Source: CAWAVN01 sp963844315
GTDB lineage: Bacteria; Planctomycetota; Planctomycetia; Planctomycetales; Planctomycetaceae
Assembly (NCBI GenBank): GCA_963844315.1
Contig: CAWJOC010000024.1
Span: 186,001-250,000 of the forward strand
Reading direction: 5' to 3'
Length of the DNA stretch: 64,000 bases
The notes under the pieces are model-generated. The model searched no databases. It was given only the letters and a program-made list of their open reading frames with translations, and had not been told where the DNA came from. Numbering within the stretch: the first letter of the stretch is position 1; the number at the start of each line of letters is the position of its first letter. Both the position numbers and the translations under genes were made by a program. Below are positions 27,425 to 35,425 of this stretch, piece after piece.

Positions 27425-28363
27425 TTACCGTTCGCTTCTGAGCAGCAGCATGACCCAGATGAGGCCGATGATTTCCAGGGCGATCGCCGTTCCCAACAGG
27501 AGGCGGCCCAAGGGATCGTTGAACAACGTGTTTAGATACTCGCGCTGAAAGACGAACATGAAGAGATAGGCCATCGGCGAAATCACGGCGACGATCAGCG
27601 TGGACGTCCGCCCGGCTCCCGTGGAAGCCCGCATTTGCCGCTTCGCGTTGAGCCGGTCCCTAATGACCCCCGACATGCGTTCGAGCGCCTCCGACAAGTT
27701 GCCGCCGGTTTGCTTTTGCACGACCAACGTGGTGGTCAGGATTCGGATTTCGACGGTGCGGATGCGGGCGGCGAGGGATTTCATCACCGCCTGGAAACTC
27801 CGGCCCATCGCAAGCTGTGAGGAGCAACCGCGAAACTCCCGCGAGAGCCGGCCTTCCAGTTCTTCCCCGGCCAGCGTGATGGCTTGCTCGGAGGTTTGCC
27901 CCGCGCGGAAAGCGCGGGCCAGCATGTCCAAGACGTGCGGCATTTGGTCCTGGATTTCTCGCATTCTCCGGGAACGCTGCACCGCCATCACGACCAAGGG
28001 GAACACCATCCCCAGCATGCCCGCGAACAATCCCGAGAGCGGCTCATCGTTGTAAAGCCAAACTCCGCCGCCGACCAACAGTCCGGAGGTGAGGACCAGC
28101 AAGAACGCTCCGAACGGCGTAATGCCCGTGTCGGTTTCCAAGACGAGCCGGTCGAACGCCTGATCGAGACGTTGAATCACGCCCCGCGGCTTGGCGGCAT
28201 CGTACACGGTGGGCGTCCGCCGAAACTTCACCCGCTGGCGAGAGCCGCCCGCCCCCGCCTGAGCGCTTCGCGGGGCAAGCAGTTCCCTAAGGAGCAAACC
28301 TACGGCGGCGGTCATCAAGGTGAAGCTGCCGAAGGCAATGAGCGTGATTTGGCCTTGATCCAT
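27425..28363 (-). CDS. tadB: Tad pilus inner-membrane platform protein TadB
   Basis: A 312-residue F-domain protein from the ATG at 28363; the longer open frame to 28447 reads into the family G repeat and is rejected. It has N-terminal helices (about 5-25 and 90-130), the cytoplasmic motif MPHVLDMLARAFRAGQTSEQAI, the NLSEALERMSGVIRDRL segment, and two C-terminal helices (LIVAVISPMAYLFMFVF, LLLGTAIALEIIGLIWV). It is partner to TadC in the pilus base. Confidence 0.9.
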   Translation of the reverse strand: MDQGQITLIAFGSFTLMTAAVGLLLRELLAPRSAQAGAGGSRQRVKFRRTPTVYDAAKPRGVIQRLDQAFDRLVLETDTGITPFGAFLLVLTSGLLVGGGVWLYNDEPLSGLFAGMLGMVFPLVVMAVQRSRRMREIQDQMPHVLDMLARAFRAGQTSEQAITLAGEELEGRLSREFRGCSSQLAMGRSFQAVMKSLAARIRTVEIRILTTTLVVQKQTGGNLSEALERMSGVIRDRLNAKRQMRASTGAGRTSTLIVAVISPMAYLFMFVFQREYLNTLFNDPLGRLLLGTAIALEIIGLIWVMLLLRSER

Positions 28364-28385
28364 GTAGTCTCTCGGAGTGTCATTA

Positions 28386-28710
28386 GCCCGAAGTGCAAGT
28401 TTTGAAGTTGCGTCTGGCCGTGTTTTCGCCCCGAAGGGGCACAACATATCAGACCAGGGCAGAGTGCAGCGGCGTCAGCCGCAAGCAACGCCCTGGGTTC
28501 AGGTTTCATAAAAATGTCTCTAAGCCCTGAAAGGGCGACACGAAACTCAAATGGATTGTTTCGCCCTTTCAGGGCTTCTGCATCGTGGGGCTTTTCTTTC
28601 CCAGGGCGGCGCTCGTGGCGAAGCGCCACTTCGCTCTGCCCTGGGCTTTTATGTTACGCCCCTTCGGGGCGAAAATGGGTTAATTCAAGACTTCTGACTT
28701 GGGCTAGAAA
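28386..28710. repeat. Composite stem-loop repeat, family G (copy 2)
   Basis: The unit is the same as at 12926: outer arms with AAGTTTTGAAGTTG and TTCAAGACTTCTGACTTGGG, then CGCCCCGAAGGGGC/GCCCCTTCGGGGCG, CCCTGAAAGGGCG/CGCCCTTTCAGGG, and CCAGGGCAGAGTGCAGCGGC/GCTCTGCCCTGG. It fills the 350-base gap between cpaF and tadB. Confidence 0.88.
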
Positions 28711-28713
28711 ACC

Positions 28714-30063
28714 TCACGACCGCACGGCGAAGCGGCGTTTGTCGAACATCTCATCGGGAAGCCGGATGCCGGCGGCACGTAATCGGGTCAGGCACAAGGG
28801 CCGGTAGCCGGTGACATAGAATTCCCCTTGGGCGACGCCGGTGTCATCCACGCCGGTCTGCTCGAAGCCGAAGATGTCTTCCAGTTGCAACCCGCCGTCT
28901 CTCAGGCCCACGATTTCCGAGACCCGCATCACCCGGCGGATGCCGCCTTTCAAGCGAGCCAGATGCACCACCAGCGAGAGGCCCGATGCGATGTACTGCC
29001 TGACGACGGGGATCGGCAGTTCGAACCCCGCCATCGCGACCATGAGTTCCAAACGGGCGAGTGCGTCGCGGGCATCGTTGGCGTGAATCGTGGTGAGTGA
29101 GCCTTCATGCCCGGTGTTCATGGCTTGCAGCATGTCGAGGGCTTCGGCCCCCCGGACTTCGCCGATGATGATCCGGTCGGGCCGCATGCGGAGGCTGTTG
29201 CGGACGAGCGAGCGTTGCGTGATCTCTCCCGCGCCTTCCGTGTTGGGCGGGCGGGTCTCCATGCGGACGACGTGCTTGTGCAAAAGACGAAGCTCAGCGG
29301 AATCTTCCACCGTTATCAATCGCTCATCCATCGGAATGAACCGGGTGAGAGCGCTCAGCAGCGTGGTTTTTCCTGCTCCGGTCCCACCGGAGATCAGAAA
29401 GCTCACGCGGGCTTCGACGGCGGCGGCCAGAAACTCCACCATGTCGGCGTGGATGGAATGCGTGTCGGTCAGATCCTCCATTTGAAGCGGTCGTTTCCCA
29501 AAGCGGCGGATGGAAAGCGTCGGCCCATCAAGCGCCAAGGGGGGAATGACCGCGTTGACCCGGCTACCATCGGGAAGCCGGGCATCGACCATCGGACTGA
29601 CTTCATCAATCCGCCGCCCCACCCGTGAAACCACGCGCTGAATGATCCGCATCAAATGGGCTTCATCGGCGAAGATCACGTCGGTTTTTTCCAACCGGCC
29701 CGACTGCTCGATGAAAACTTCGTGCGGATGGTTCACCAGGATGTCGCTGATGTGGTCATCCCGCATCAAAGGTTCGAGCGGCCCCAGCCCGAAGACTTCG
29801 TGAAACAACTCATCCAGCAAGCGGCTGCGTTCGTCCTTCGCGAGCTTGGGGGCTTCCTCGCGGACGATTTCCTCCGCCACCGCGCGGACTTCTTTTTCTA
29901 ATTCGCTTTGGGCCACATGGGCCAAAAGCGAGAGATCGAGCGAATCGACCAGCTTTTCGTGGATCGCCACTTTAAGCCGCTGAAACCTCAACTCTGCTTC
30001 GTCGATGACCGATTCGTCGATTTCCGATTCGACCATCAAGGTCCGCGACTGCATGGATGTCAC
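28714..30063 (-). CDS. cpaF: Tad pilus secretion ATPase CpaF/TadA
   Basis: A 449-residue GspE/VirB11-family ATPase. It shows the N-terminal ELFHEVFGLGPLEPLMRDDH region, Walker A GGTGAGKTT (226-234), the acidic box LITVEDSAELRL, Walker B-like RPDRIIIGEVRGAEALDML, and the His box TGHEGSLTTIHAND. It powers Flp pilin export and assembly at the TadB/TadC platform. I chose the GTG at 30063 because GAGGAG lies 8 bases ahead; an ATG 9 bases further in is possible. No secretin or TadZ gene is adjacent. Confidence 0.92.
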   Translation of the reverse strand: MTSMQSRTLMVESEIDESVIDEAELRFQRLKVAIHEKLVDSLDLSLLAHVAQSELEKEVRAVAEEIVREEAPKLAKDERSRLLDELFHEVFGLGPLEPLMRDDHISDILVNHPHEVFIEQSGRLEKTDVIFADEAHLMRIIQRVVSRVGRRIDEVSPMVDARLPDGSRVNAVIPPLALDGPTLSIRRFGKRPLQMEDLTDTHSIHADMVEFLAAAVEARVSFLISGGTGAGKTTLLSALTRFIPMDERLITVEDSAELRLLHKHVVRMETRPPNTEGAGEITQRSLVRNSLRMRPDRIIIGEVRGAEALDMLQAMNTGHEGSLTTIHANDARDALARLELMVAMAGFELPIPVVRQYIASGLSLVVHLARLKGGIRRVMRVSEIVGLRDGGLQLEDIFGFEQTGVDDTGVAQGEFYVTGYRPLCLTRLRAAGIRLPDEMFDKRRFAVRS

Positions 30064-30140
30064 AAAACGCTCCTCGGCCAGATTTCAATGACTGATGACT
30101 AAGCCCTAATGACTAAGGAATGACCAAATGAAAGGGTTTT

Positions 30141-30258
30141 GTCCCCTCTCCCTTGGGGAGAGGGCTAGGGTGAGGGGGACGATGTAGGATCGACGCTCTT
30201 TCTGACGTCGTCCCCCTCATCCGGCCTTCGGCCACCTTCTCCCCAAGGGAGAAGGGAC
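30141..30258. repeat. CCCTAACCCTCTCCC-type repeat, family E (copy 2)
   Basis: GTCCCCTCTCCCTTGGGGAG, GGGTGAGGGGGACGATG and the inverted GTCGTCCCCCTCATCCGG ... CCAAGGGAGAAGGGAC are visible. It lies between cpaB and cpaF. Confidence 0.88.
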
Positions 30259-30313
30259 ATGTTCGTAACTCTTTGGTTGCGGCAAAGCTGCGTTTAGGGC
30301 TTAGTCATTTCCA

Positions 30314-31432
30314 TCACCCGCCCACGTTCACCGGCACGTTTCCGAATTGGACCGTGCGCACTTTCGGGTTGGAATTCGTCGGATCGGATGATTTCCCGCG
30401 GACGAAGGGCCGTTCGACGGGAACACGGATCATTTCCGACGGCGGATCGGAGGAGGAATTGTATTCATCATCGAACGTGACGACTTCCTTCACCGATCCG
30501 CGGTAGATCTGCATCCGGGCGGGCTTGGGTTTGGGCGGAATGTTCAAGAGATCGTCCAGACTGATCTGGTCGGTCCCTTGCGTGATCCGCTCCATGCCCA
30601 TCCACCAGGGCGTCTCATTGTCCGCGTTGGCCAAATGAATTTTCTTCACCGGATGCAGGTTGGCGTCCGCAGGATTGTTCCCGTTTGCGAAGCCTTGCAT
30701 CTTTTCACCCTGGTTCAAATCGACCGGCAAAAAATCCAGTTCGTCGTTGGGGTTTCTTAAGGTCAGGGAAAGTTCCCCCCGGCCTTCCACGACCTTGAGC
30801 GCCTTGGCCTGAATCGGGGTGACGGCCAGCGTGACCGAACCGCCCATGTCCAGTTCCACGCTATGCTCGGACAAGGTGTTTTGATTCACCGCCATGACCT
30901 TGACGCGCTCTAAGAGCGTAATGGTGACTTCGGGACGCTCTTCTTCCGCCCGCGAGCGGAACAACACATCCACGAACGTCCCCGGACGGGCAAAGCCCTG
31001 CACGGCGGAAATGTGCTCGATGGGAATCGTGACCGCGCGGTAACCGGCGTCGAGCATCTCGGCGATGCCCGGCCCGGCTCCATCGGGATAGAACGAATCC
31101 GTCACGAACGCCGCGCCGCGCTTCACCGGGGCTTTCAAGACCCGTTTGGCGATCTGCTCGCTGTTCCGCATGTAGGCCAGCTTGACATACTGGCTTTTCG
31201 CGAACATCTCCGGCGTCATCTTCACCAGGGCGATATCGTTGACAGTCAGCATCTGCCCCGGCTGCAAATCGGTCGCCGCGACCGGGACCACAATGTCATT
31301 GGGACCGGCCTCCAAGGGGCCAAGCGCAGGCTGCGGCTGTTGGAGGCGCTGACGGACCACATAGGCCCCCATCAGCCCGGCGAGAATCGCGAAGACCACC
31401 ACCGTCAGGGTTCCAGAACTGACCCGTGTCAT
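30314..31432 (-). CDS. cpaB: Flp pilus assembly protein CpaB (RcpC)
   Basis: A 372-residue protein with one N-terminal membrane helix (about 8-26). It has an SAF domain (VVPVAATDLQPGQMLTVNDIALV, then APVKRGAAFVTDSF) and the RcpC-type core GYRAVTIPIEHISAVQGFARPGTFVDVLF. CpaB is a periplasmic component thought to link the inner-membrane machine with the outer-membrane secretin. The start is supported by GAGAGG ahead of the ATG at 31432. A secretin (CpaC/RcpA) would normally follow, but here the next gene is cpaF. Confidence 0.9.
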   Translation of the reverse strand: MTRVSSGTLTVVVFAILAGLMGAYVVRQRLQQPQPALGPLEAGPNDIVVPVAATDLQPGQMLTVNDIALVKMTPEMFAKSQYVKLAYMRNSEQIAKRVLKAPVKRGAAFVTDSFYPDGAGPGIAEMLDAGYRAVTIPIEHISAVQGFARPGTFVDVLFRSRAEEERPEVTITLLERVKVMAVNQNTLSEHSVELDMGGSVTLAVTPIQAKALKVVEGRGELSLTLRNPNDELDFLPVDLNQGEKMQGFANGNNPADANLHPVKKIHLANADNETPWWMGMERITQGTDQISLDDLLNIPPKPKPARMQIYRGSVKEVVTFDDEYNSSSDPPSEMIRVPVERPFVRGKSSDPTNSNPKVRTVQFGNVPVNVGG

Positions 31433-31523
31433 GGAGTGTTTCCTCTCAAAGTTGCCCGACTCGGTGACAATCTCATTATTTCAGTCGTTCGAAAAAAGCC
31501 GTGAGAATGGGTTTGCTTAAATT

Positions 31524-31593
31524 GAGCCGCGCACGAAGTAAGCGGTTTTGCGTTGTCTAAAGGTATGGAAACCGTTTACTTCGTGCGCGGCTC
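31524..31593. repeat. Palindromic repeat, family C (copy 1)
   Basis: GAGCCGCGCACGAAGTAAGC pairs with its complement ending CGTGCGCGGCTC. Copies recur at 44352 and 46286. This one lies between the first pilin gene and cpaB. Confidence 0.9.
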
Positions 31594-31619
31594 TCCTGTC
31601 TTTGGCGATCATGCCTATT

Positions 31620-32000
31620 TCATTCCGGCGTGGCGGCCAAGGGTCCGCCGCCTCCGCCCGCGCCGCCGGCCCCTTCGCTGTCCGCCGGGAGGCAAATCTC
31701 AATGCAGCCCGGCGGTTCGTCCGGAACATCATCCGGCCCCAAATTATTGTCGATGTAGCCATACGTTCCAGATGGCCCGAACGAGCAGTTGACCGTATAA
31801 GTGTGGTCGAGATGTTCCAGCCCCAAGGCCAAGTCGCCCAACTCTTGAACCACCGAATCCCGGATCGCCGTCAGACCCGCAATCACGCCAATGCAGATGA
31901 TCGTGGTCAGCAAGAGATAATTGGCGGAATTGATGAAACCGGACTCATCGTCCCAAAGTTTGGCAAACAAGGCCGTTTCCTTCGCTTGATCCCAAGTCAT
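31620..32000 (-). CDS. Flp/Tad-type pilin-like protein 1
   Basis: A 126-residue pilin-like protein from the ATG at 32000. A short polar leader ends in DDESG, followed by a hydrophobic helix (FINSANYLLLTTIICIGVIAG). This is the pattern of a prepilin cleaved after Gly by a TadV/PilD-type peptidase. The Cys-containing tail reads GCIEICLPAD, with a Gly-rich stretch and final ATPE. It is a clear paralogue of the next gene: LW, DE-GF, IAG-A-RD-VV-EL are shared. Longer in-frame starts up to 32114 read through a hairpin and are less likely. Confidence 0.75.
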   Translation of the reverse strand: MTWDQAKETALFAKLWDDESGFINSANYLLLTTIICIGVIAGLTAIRDSVVQELGDLALGLEHLDHTYTVNCSFGPSGTYGYIDNNLGPDDVPDEPPGCIEICLPADSEGAGGAGGGGGPLAATPE

Positions 32001-32045
32001 CACGTTCGCACCGAAGGTCAATAAGAAAATCCCATGCCCAGATGG

Positions 32046-32084
32046 GAAAAATCCTCCTGGGAAACCCGGCGGCTCCCCAGGAGG
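32046..32084 (-). terminator. Terminator/attenuator between the two pilin genes
   Basis: On the minus strand CCTCCTGGG (32084-32076) pairs with CCCAGGAGG (32061-32053), and the stem is followed at once by a T-run. This fits an intrinsic terminator placed after the distal pilin gene (32127-32468) and before pilin 1, so most transcripts may stop after the first pilin. Confidence 0.55.
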
Positions 32085-32126
32085 CGATAAGTCACTCGAT
32101 GGTGGCGAAACCACCTGGAGAGAGTT

Positions 32127-32468
32127 TTATTCAGGAGTGGCAGGCACGACGCAAATGCTGACGCAGTTCGCGGCGACACCGGCGGTGTCGTTGTTGGCGC
32201 CGTCAATTTCGCAGAAGTCGCCTTCATCGGAGAAGATCGAACCGGCGGTGCTGGCGCAGTGCCCGCTGATCGCCCCGAAGGAAAAGCTTTGGTTCACGTC
32301 GCCAATGGCGGCGCCGACGTCGGCCAATTCGCCCACCACCGCATCGCGGAGGGCGCTTTGACCGGCGATGATCCCGATCACCAGAATCGTGGCGATCAGC
32401 ACGAGTTCGCTGGACACGACGAAGCCGGCTTCGTCTTGCCAGAGTTGTTTCATCCAGGTTTTCAACAT
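32127..32468 (-). CDS. Flp/Tad-type pilin-like protein 2
   Basis: A 113-residue pilin-like protein with GAGGAAA ahead of the ATG at 32468. The leader ends in QDEAG, followed by a hydrophobic helix (FVVSSELVLIATILVIGIIAG). The C-terminal domain has four cysteines (GHCAS, DFCEID, NCVSICVV) and ends in ATPE, as does pilin 1. It is the first gene of the Tad cluster as transcribed and is probably the more highly expressed pilin, given the terminator-like hairpin behind it. Confidence 0.75.
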   Translation of the reverse strand: MLKTWMKQLWQDEAGFVVSSELVLIATILVIGIIAGQSALRDAVVGELADVGAAIGDVNQSFSFGAISGHCASTAGSIFSDEGDFCEIDGANNDTAGVAANCVSICVVPATPE

Positions 32469-32831
32469 GGGCTTTCCTCTGTTTGAACATGATGTAATGT
32501 GAGTTGTTTGGCGGCTTGTTCTCCCCCTGCGCATGGGAGCAAAGACCGTCTTCGGCCAGCTTTCCGGAAGTCGGCTGTCCAACAAATTGCACACAGCGCC
32601 AGACCCCTCTAACATTTGTCAGATTTCCGAAACAGGGACCGACCGAATGTCAAGGCCGTGAAACACCTGTTTTCACACCCTCAATTTCACCCAGTCGTAG
32701 GAGTCGAGGGCAAAGACTGGACGTTTCTTCCCATCAGCGCACCCCCCGGCATACAGGAAGCGCAAACCGAAAGAAACGCTGGGTAGTAGGTCGGCTTGAA
32801 CAATCTTCAGAAATCGTCCATCCAATCGTCA

Positions 32832-32940
32832 CCCCAAGCGTAAGTCTTGAAGTTGCGCGTGAGGTGATTTTCGCCACGAAGGGGCACAACAGATAGCCCA
32901 GCCGCAAGCGACGCCCTGAGGCTTTGCGAAGGGCGTGGCG
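32832..32940. repeat. Partial composite repeat, family G (copy 3)
   Basis: Starts CCCCAAGCGTAAGTCTTGAA and contains CGCCACGAAGGGGCACAAC and GCCGCAAGCGACGCCCTGAG, then breaks off. It is part of the gap 32469-33013, upstream of pilin 2; the rest (32469-32831) shows no gene. Confidence 0.7.
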
Positions 32941-32952
32941 ATGATGACCCGT

Positions 32953-33004
32953 CCCAAGCCGACCGCTTGCGGTCGGGGTTCCGACGCCAAGGCGTCGGCT
33001 TGGG
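32953..33004. repeat. Double hairpin repeat, family F (copy 1)
   Basis: CCAAGCCGACCGCTTGCGGT and CCGACGCCAAGGCGTCGG form two adjacent small hairpins enclosed by CCCAAGCC/GGCTTGGG. A near-identical copy is at 39763. Confidence 0.9.
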
Positions 33005-33013
33005 AGCGGACTC

Positions 33014-35128
33014 TCACACGTCATTGGCCACGCGGACGTAGGAGCTTTGCGTGGAGCGGCAAAGCTCGATCAGTTCATTGGCCGCGTGCAAGACTTCGGC
33101 CGGGTGGTTTTTGCTCTGCGTGCAGAGGGCCAGTTCCGACGCCTTCTGGGCGATTTCGCGGACCTCATGTTTTTGGGCCATCGCGTGCAGGCGGTCCGCC
33201 AGGGTTTGCAGACCCACAATGTCCTGCGTGTCCAAGGCGGACATCAAGCGTTCGATTTGCAATCCGAACTGCAGCGCCGTTTCCTGGGAGAGGTGCGAAA
33301 CGTCTGGCGGCGGAGCCATCTGGCGAACCTTGGCGATGGCGATAAACCGTTCCACCAACGCCGGGTCGAATTGCGTCCCCGCGCAGCGGCGCAATTCCGC
33401 GGAGGCTTCCTCCTGGCTGAGCGGCTCGCGGTACACCTGCCGGGAGGTCATGGCATCATAGGCATTGACGATGTTCAGGATGCGGGCGCCGATGGGGATG
33501 TCTTCGCCCTGGGGCAAATGCGGATCATGCGGCGTGCCGCCGAACCAGGCCCGATGGTTGGCGACAATCGCAACCAGATCGCGGGAATGGAATGAGGCCC
33601 GGATGATCTCCGCGCCGATCCGCTCTTGCCGGCGCATGATCTGCCACTCCTCCTCGGAGAGCGATCCCGGCTTGAGCAGGATGGAGTCGGGCACGCCGAT
33701 TTTTCCGATGTCGTGCAGCAAGGCCGCGTTTTCCAGAACGTAGCAGGACGCGAGCGACATCAGCCCTTCGCCCGTCGCCACGCAAAGATCCGCCACGCGG
33801 CGGCTATGCTCGGCGGTGGCGACGTCGCGGTAAGCCAGCGCGGAAATGAGTGCCGTCACCGCCTGGTAGGGGATCGCCGTCTGGCCGTCGTCCTCGGCGG
33901 GGGAGATATGGATCGTGGGGCGTTTGTCCGTTTCCAATTCGCCCGGAACTTCGTCCCAGCGCACCACCTGGTTTCGTCCGTTCCGCTTGGCCACGAACAA
34001 TACCCTGTCGGCCTGGTCGAGCAGATCTTGTGGATTCGTGGCTCCCAAGCTCATAGCCGACACGCCCAGGCTGGCGGTAATCGACAGATTGGGAAACCGG
34101 GCGTTCTCCAAACTCTGGCGGAATCGCTCGGCAGTTTCGGCGGCTTCGGCGATGCTGGTATAGGGCAGGAGGATCGCAAACTCCTCCCCGCCATACCGGC
34201 AGACAATGTCGCTCTCGCGGGCCGCCCGCTGGAGCACTTGCGCCACCCGCTGCAAAACCTGGTCGCCGACGACGTGCCCGTGGTTGTCGTTGACCCGTTT
34301 GAAATGGTCGATGTCCACCATGATGCAGGACAATTGGTGGTTGTGCCTTTGGGCGGACTTCCAGAGCGTGTTGAACCGCTCGAAAAACGAGCGCCGGTTG
34401 AGGCAGGCGGTCAATGGATCGCGGGTAGCGAGTTGCTCTAGCTCCCGGTTCTGCCGGCGGATCTCATCACTGGACTGCCGGAGGTTATCCAGCATCAGGC
34501 TTAGCTCGACGCGGTTTTTTTCCAGTTCGTTCTTGCTGTGTTCGAGTTGGGTGATGTCATAAAAGCTGACCAAGGCCCCGCCGCTTTCCCCGGCTTGGTC
34601 GTGAATCGGCGTGGCATTCACCAGAAAGGTCAATTGGCCCTCGCTGCCCCGCGAAAAGTGCACCAGCCCCCCCAAGCGGGGTTGGCCCTCTTCCAGCGTG
34701 GCCTTCCAAGGCAAAGGCTCTTGGGAGGATTGCTCGGAATGGGGTCTCCAGGGCAGGTCTTCCACGTTTTTGCCGATCAGCGGATCCAACTTGCCTCCCA
34801 CGGTTTGCGAGAACGCGGGGTTGGCCATCATGATGTGCCCCTGGGCATCCAGGATCACAAGGCCCTCAGCCATGGTGTCGAGCGCCATTTTGACGCGGGA
34901 AGGAATCACTTTTTCCGGATGCAGTTTTCGGAGCATCCAACAGACATAAAGCGAATACGCCAAAGCACCCAGCGACACCAGCAAGGCCAAGACCGCGAGA
35001 AAACGCCCGTATTCGTCCGGCCCATCGCCCGTGATCCGCGCAAGCAGCAACCCGGTGATGGTGATGCCAGCGAGGCCAATGGCAATGCGGACTGGTACAG
35101 ACAGCCGACTCATAGTCCTGTCAATCAC
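33014..35128 (-). CDS. PAS-GGDEF-HD domain signalling protein
   Basis: A 704-residue membrane protein. Two helices (about 10-30 and 42-65) lead into a PAS domain (about 80-200) and a coiled coil (about 200-245). A diguanylate cyclase domain follows, with active-site RYGGEEF and an RxxD inhibitory site (RESD) five residues before. The C-terminal HD domain has LLHDIGKIGVPD. The GYP motif expected of c-di-GMP phosphodiesterases is replaced by AWFGGTPHDPHLP, so it may not hydrolyse c-di-GMP in the classical way. The GTG at 35128 opens the frame; an ATG at 35113 is equally possible. It lies upstream of, and on the same strand as, the Tad pilus genes. Confidence 0.88.
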   Translation of the reverse strand: MIDRTMSRLSVPVRIAIGLAGITITGLLLARITGDGPDEYGRFLAVLALLVSLGALAYSLYVCWMLRKLHPEKVIPSRVKMALDTMAEGLVILDAQGHIMMANPAFSQTVGGKLDPLIGKNVEDLPWRPHSEQSSQEPLPWKATLEEGQPRLGGLVHFSRGSEGQLTFLVNATPIHDQAGESGGALVSFYDITQLEHSKNELEKNRVELSLMLDNLRQSSDEIRRQNRELEQLATRDPLTACLNRRSFFERFNTLWKSAQRHNHQLSCIMVDIDHFKRVNDNHGHVVGDQVLQRVAQVLQRAARESDIVCRYGGEEFAILLPYTSIAEAAETAERFRQSLENARFPNLSITASLGVSAMSLGATNPQDLLDQADRVLFVAKRNGRNQVVRWDEVPGELETDKRPTIHISPAEDDGQTAIPYQAVTALISALAYRDVATAEHSRRVADLCVATGEGLMSLASCYVLENAALLHDIGKIGVPDSILLKPGSLSEEEWQIMRRQERIGAEIIRASFHSRDLVAIVANHRAWFGGTPHDPHLPQGEDIPIGARILNIVNAYDAMTSRQVYREPLSQEEASAELRRCAGTQFDPALVERFIAIAKVRQMAPPPDVSHLSQETALQFGLQIERLMSALDTQDIVGLQTLADRLHAMAQKHEVREIAQKASELALCTQSKNHPAEVLHAANELIELCRSTQSSYVRVANDV

Positions 35129-35425
35129 GGAAGGTCACAAAGTTTGGGAAAGCCAGCGTTTGACCGTCATGCCCTGTTTGATGTGACGGGTCCAGCCTGA
35201 CTAAAAAGGAAAACCGAGAGGATCGCTCCTGGCACAAAAGTGTAGTTCAGAATGTGCGCACACCGGCCTGAGTTCTGGAGCGGAGGGGCAACGAATCCCA
35301 ACGGAAGACGCGGCGATTCGAACTTTGCGGATTGAAGCGATTGGAGCGAATACGCCGGAGGAGCGAATCAGCGCGGAAGGGATGCGCATTCCTAGCCGCG
35401 ACGCGGCGGCAGCAATCGGAGCGAC
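35129..35425. other. Intergenic stretch without recognised gene
   Basis: Holds a purine-rich GAGCG/GGAGCG-rich segment (about 35270-35400) and a CCGCGACGCGGCGGC dyad at about 35396. Short open frames here look like repeat translation, not genes. Confidence 0.4.
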
